The notes beneath the pieces are model-generated. The model had not been told where the DNA came from and did no database searches. It saw only the letters and a program-made list of their open reading frames with translations. The position numbers and the translations under genes were made by a program. This document shows, in pieces, positions 62,717 through 64,000 of a stretch of 64,000 nucleotides of DNA. Location: NCBI GenBank assembly GCA_024233835.1, contig JACKPC010000002.1, forward strand, positions 519,001-583,000, in the 5' to 3' direction. This DNA is from Leptospiraceae bacterium. Its GTDB lineage: Bacteria > Spirochaetota > Leptospiria > Leptospirales > Leptospiraceae. Positions within the stretch are counted from its first letter, which is position 1, and each line of letters starts with the position of its first letter.

Positions 62717-63940
62717 TTACTGGTGATGGTGTAAAGACTGTTCCAGTCTCGGATCCCCTACGGGAATTAACTTTGCACCTTCCAGAACCTTAAAGATAAT
62801 AAATCCAAAAAGTCCTGCCATACCAATAGTCACACCAAAGGATACCAGAAGACCGAAAAAAGTGAAGGTTTCAAAATTACTCGGAAATACAATCCAGTAT
62901 AACTCTATAAACTGAGTTATAACGATATATATAGCTACTTTTGTAAGGTATCCTAAATCTCTCTTGCTCGGTCTATTCAGAAGAAGCAGGAAAGGCACAA
63001 TGAACTTGATAATAGGCAATAGAATTGTAAGAGGCATCCATCCGCCCACCATTCTCTGCTCATACCAGAAAGTTTCTTCAGGAATATTGGCATACCAGAT
63101 TAACATGAACTGGCTGAAACCTATATAAGCCCAGAATACACAGAAAGAAAGCATAAACTTACCGATATCATGGATATGGTTTTCGTTTACTGTATCACCG
63201 AGGTAACCTGATTTTTTTAATACGGCAATTACCACGATGAAGGAAGAAAGTCCCGCCTGATACATTCCGGCGAAGCTATAAATTCCAAACATGGTGCTAA
63301 ACCAGTGCGGAGTTAAGGACATGAGTAAGTCAAAAGAAGCCACACAAAAAGTCAGAGCAAAAATTATCAGGTAAGCCGCTGAAAGCTTCACATTTGCATG
63401 TGTATGTTTCAAGTCTTTACCTGAATCCTGTTTTACCGAGTTCTTATAGAAAAGCCATCCAAAAAGGGACCAGATCAGGGTAAAAAACACCAATCTACCT
63501 ACAAAGAAACCGGAGTTTAACCAGGCACTCTTATGTTTTATCAGGTGGTCTTTCGCTACTACTTCCGGATGTGACCATTCAAAAAGATCGTGAATACCGA
63601 AGGCCAGAGCTCCTACTAAAAGTATAGTAACCGGTAAAAAAAGACCGTAGGATTCTGTAATCCTTCTTACGGTAACCGACCAATAGGAACCTGTTATATG
63701 GCTTATAGCCGTAAAAAAAGTTCCAGCAAGTGCAATTCCAATAATAAAAAAGGTAGCGACAAGCAGAGCAGACCAGGCCGGGTTACTGTGCCCACCATCA
63801 TGGCGGGAAGCAGTATGTCCCATAGTGATGAAGGCGACTACAAAGCTTACTATCCCGATAACCATCATTCCGATGAGTTTGAATTTCAAATCGGAAGGCA
63901 TCTTAAAATTGAGTTCATTTTCGTTTATCTTTGCTGCCAT
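62717..63940 (-). CDS. actF: Alternative complex III quinol:cytochrome c oxidoreductase subunit ActF
   Basis: A 407-residue integral membrane protein with about ten helices. The C-terminal IPVGDPRLEQSLHHHQ is the characteristic ActF ending, and HTASRHDGGHSNPAWSALL and HDLFEWSHPEVVAKD are conserved ActF-type segments. Subunits of this complex oxidise quinol and reduce cytochrome c; ActF is a quinone-side NrfD-related membrane subunit. TAGGAG precedes the ATG. The end of an upstream gene (probably actE) overlaps the window edge. The lipoprotein gene follows on the same transcript. Confidence 0.9.
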   Translation of the reverse strand: MAAKINENELNFKMPSDLKFKLIGMMVIGIVSFVVAFITMGHTASRHDGGHSNPAWSALLVATFFIIGIALAGTFFTAISHITGSYWSVTVRRITESYGLFLPVTILLVGALAFGIHDLFEWSHPEVVAKDHLIKHKSAWLNSGFFVGRLVFFTLIWSLFGWLFYKNSVKQDSGKDLKHTHANVKLSAAYLIIFALTFCVASFDLLMSLTPHWFSTMFGIYSFAGMYQAGLSSFIVVIAVLKKSGYLGDTVNENHIHDIGKFMLSFCVFWAYIGFSQFMLIWYANIPEETFWYEQRMVGGWMPLTILLPIIKFIVPFLLLLNRPSKRDLGYLTKVAIYIVITQFIELYWIVFPSNFETFTFFGLLVSFGVTIGMAGLFGFIIFKVLEGAKLIPVGDPRLEQSLHHHQ

Positions 63941-63946
63941 TGTCTC

Positions 63947-64000
63947 CTACCTATTTGCAACCTTTTTATTATGAGCTTCTTGAAGCTTTCTAATATAAAG
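63947..64000 (-). CDS. C-terminal end of the upstream act operon gene, probably actE (partial)
   Basis: Seventeen codons and a TAG stop (63947-63949) read LYIRKLQEAHNKKVANR. The position directly before actF matches ActE, a monohaem cytochrome c subunit, in the usual act gene order. The visible tail alone does not prove this. Confidence 0.5.
   Translation of the reverse strand, partial: LYIRKLQEAHNKKVANR

Noticed and set aside
1..64000. CRISPR arrays, tRNA genes, prophage or plasmid modules
   Set aside because: No spaced direct repeats of CRISPR type, no tRNA T-loop/acceptor patterns noticed, and no integrase, phage or replication genes. Only the IS110 relic is mobile-element related.

Overview
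The window looks like chromosomal DNA of an AT-rich spirochaete of the Leptospira group (family Leptospiraceae). The basis is mixed. Several predicted lipoproteins carry the relaxed spirochaetal lipobox. IspG is the long form with an extra internal domain. A DUF1574-like protein of the Leptospira type sits beside an MBOAT acyltransferase. A SpoIIE/STAS partner-switching pair, a class III cyclase and an alternative complex III quinol oxidoreductase are also present. There is an IS110-type relic, and IS110 elements (IS1533) are known in Leptospira. No rRNA, tRNA, CRISPR array, phage or plasmid module was seen. Coding density is high and no gap between genes exceeds about 200 bp. Many genes appear to start with TTG, usually with a Shine-Dalgarno sequence at the right distance, so first-ATG gene calling would misplace several starts.

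Layout. 1-4.3 kb: end of a probable crotonase, Bcp peroxiredoxin, PepA aminopeptidase, then convergent Ppx/GppA and a TetR regulator. 4.4-8.5 kb: lipase-like hydrolase, a Cache-HAMP-SpoIIE phosphatase, and a facing STAS antagonist-trpC operon with a clear sigma-70 promoter. 8.6-14.2 kb: murD, a LON-domain protein, patatin, a GAF/degenerate histidine kinase overlapping a receiver protein, and a membrane-anchored hydrolase. 14.4-19 kb: ispG overlapping a glutamate-symporter-like gene, a Uma2 protein, and a truncated IS110 transposase. 19-24.3 kb: a secreted protein of unknown function, a DUF1574/MBOAT acylation pair, and a pseudouridine synthase with 13 tandem 14-residue RG-rich repeats. 24.4-30.6 kb: phosphoesterase, flavin reductase, and a Gld-like ABC operon (ATPase, permease, GldG-like, DUF4340).

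30.8-39.1 kb: a polytopic membrane protein, alcohol dehydrogenase, SPFH protein, DPM-like glycosyltransferase, O-antigen-ligase-like protein, serA and trpB2. 39.2-46.1 kb: a tight creD-lipoprotein-nnr-membrane-protein operon, a sulfotransferase, and a CDF transporter/lipoprotein pair. 46.2-48.4 kb: serC-serA operon (second PGDH type). 48.5-50.9 kb: a bacteriophytochrome with a decayed kinase module. 50.9-55.8 kb: OsmC, a trio of membrane zinc-ribbon proteins, and an NSS transporter with an overlapping 53-residue partner gene. 55.8-62.1 kb: a compact leftward operon MoxR-CoxE-cyclase-thioredoxin lipoprotein-M28 lipoprotein-MurF. 62.3-64 kb: an SH3-like lipoprotein with a strong terminator, then actF and the end of the preceding act gene.

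Themes are cell-envelope building (murD, murF, MBOAT, O-antigen ligase, lipoproteins), amino acid synthesis (trpC, trpB2, serA twice, serC) and signalling with decayed or unusual kinase modules. The most unusual items are the RG-repeat pseudouridine synthase, the phytochrome without a phospho-acceptor histidine, the IS110 N-terminal relic, the overlapping small transporter subunit, and the MoxR-to-MurF operon.
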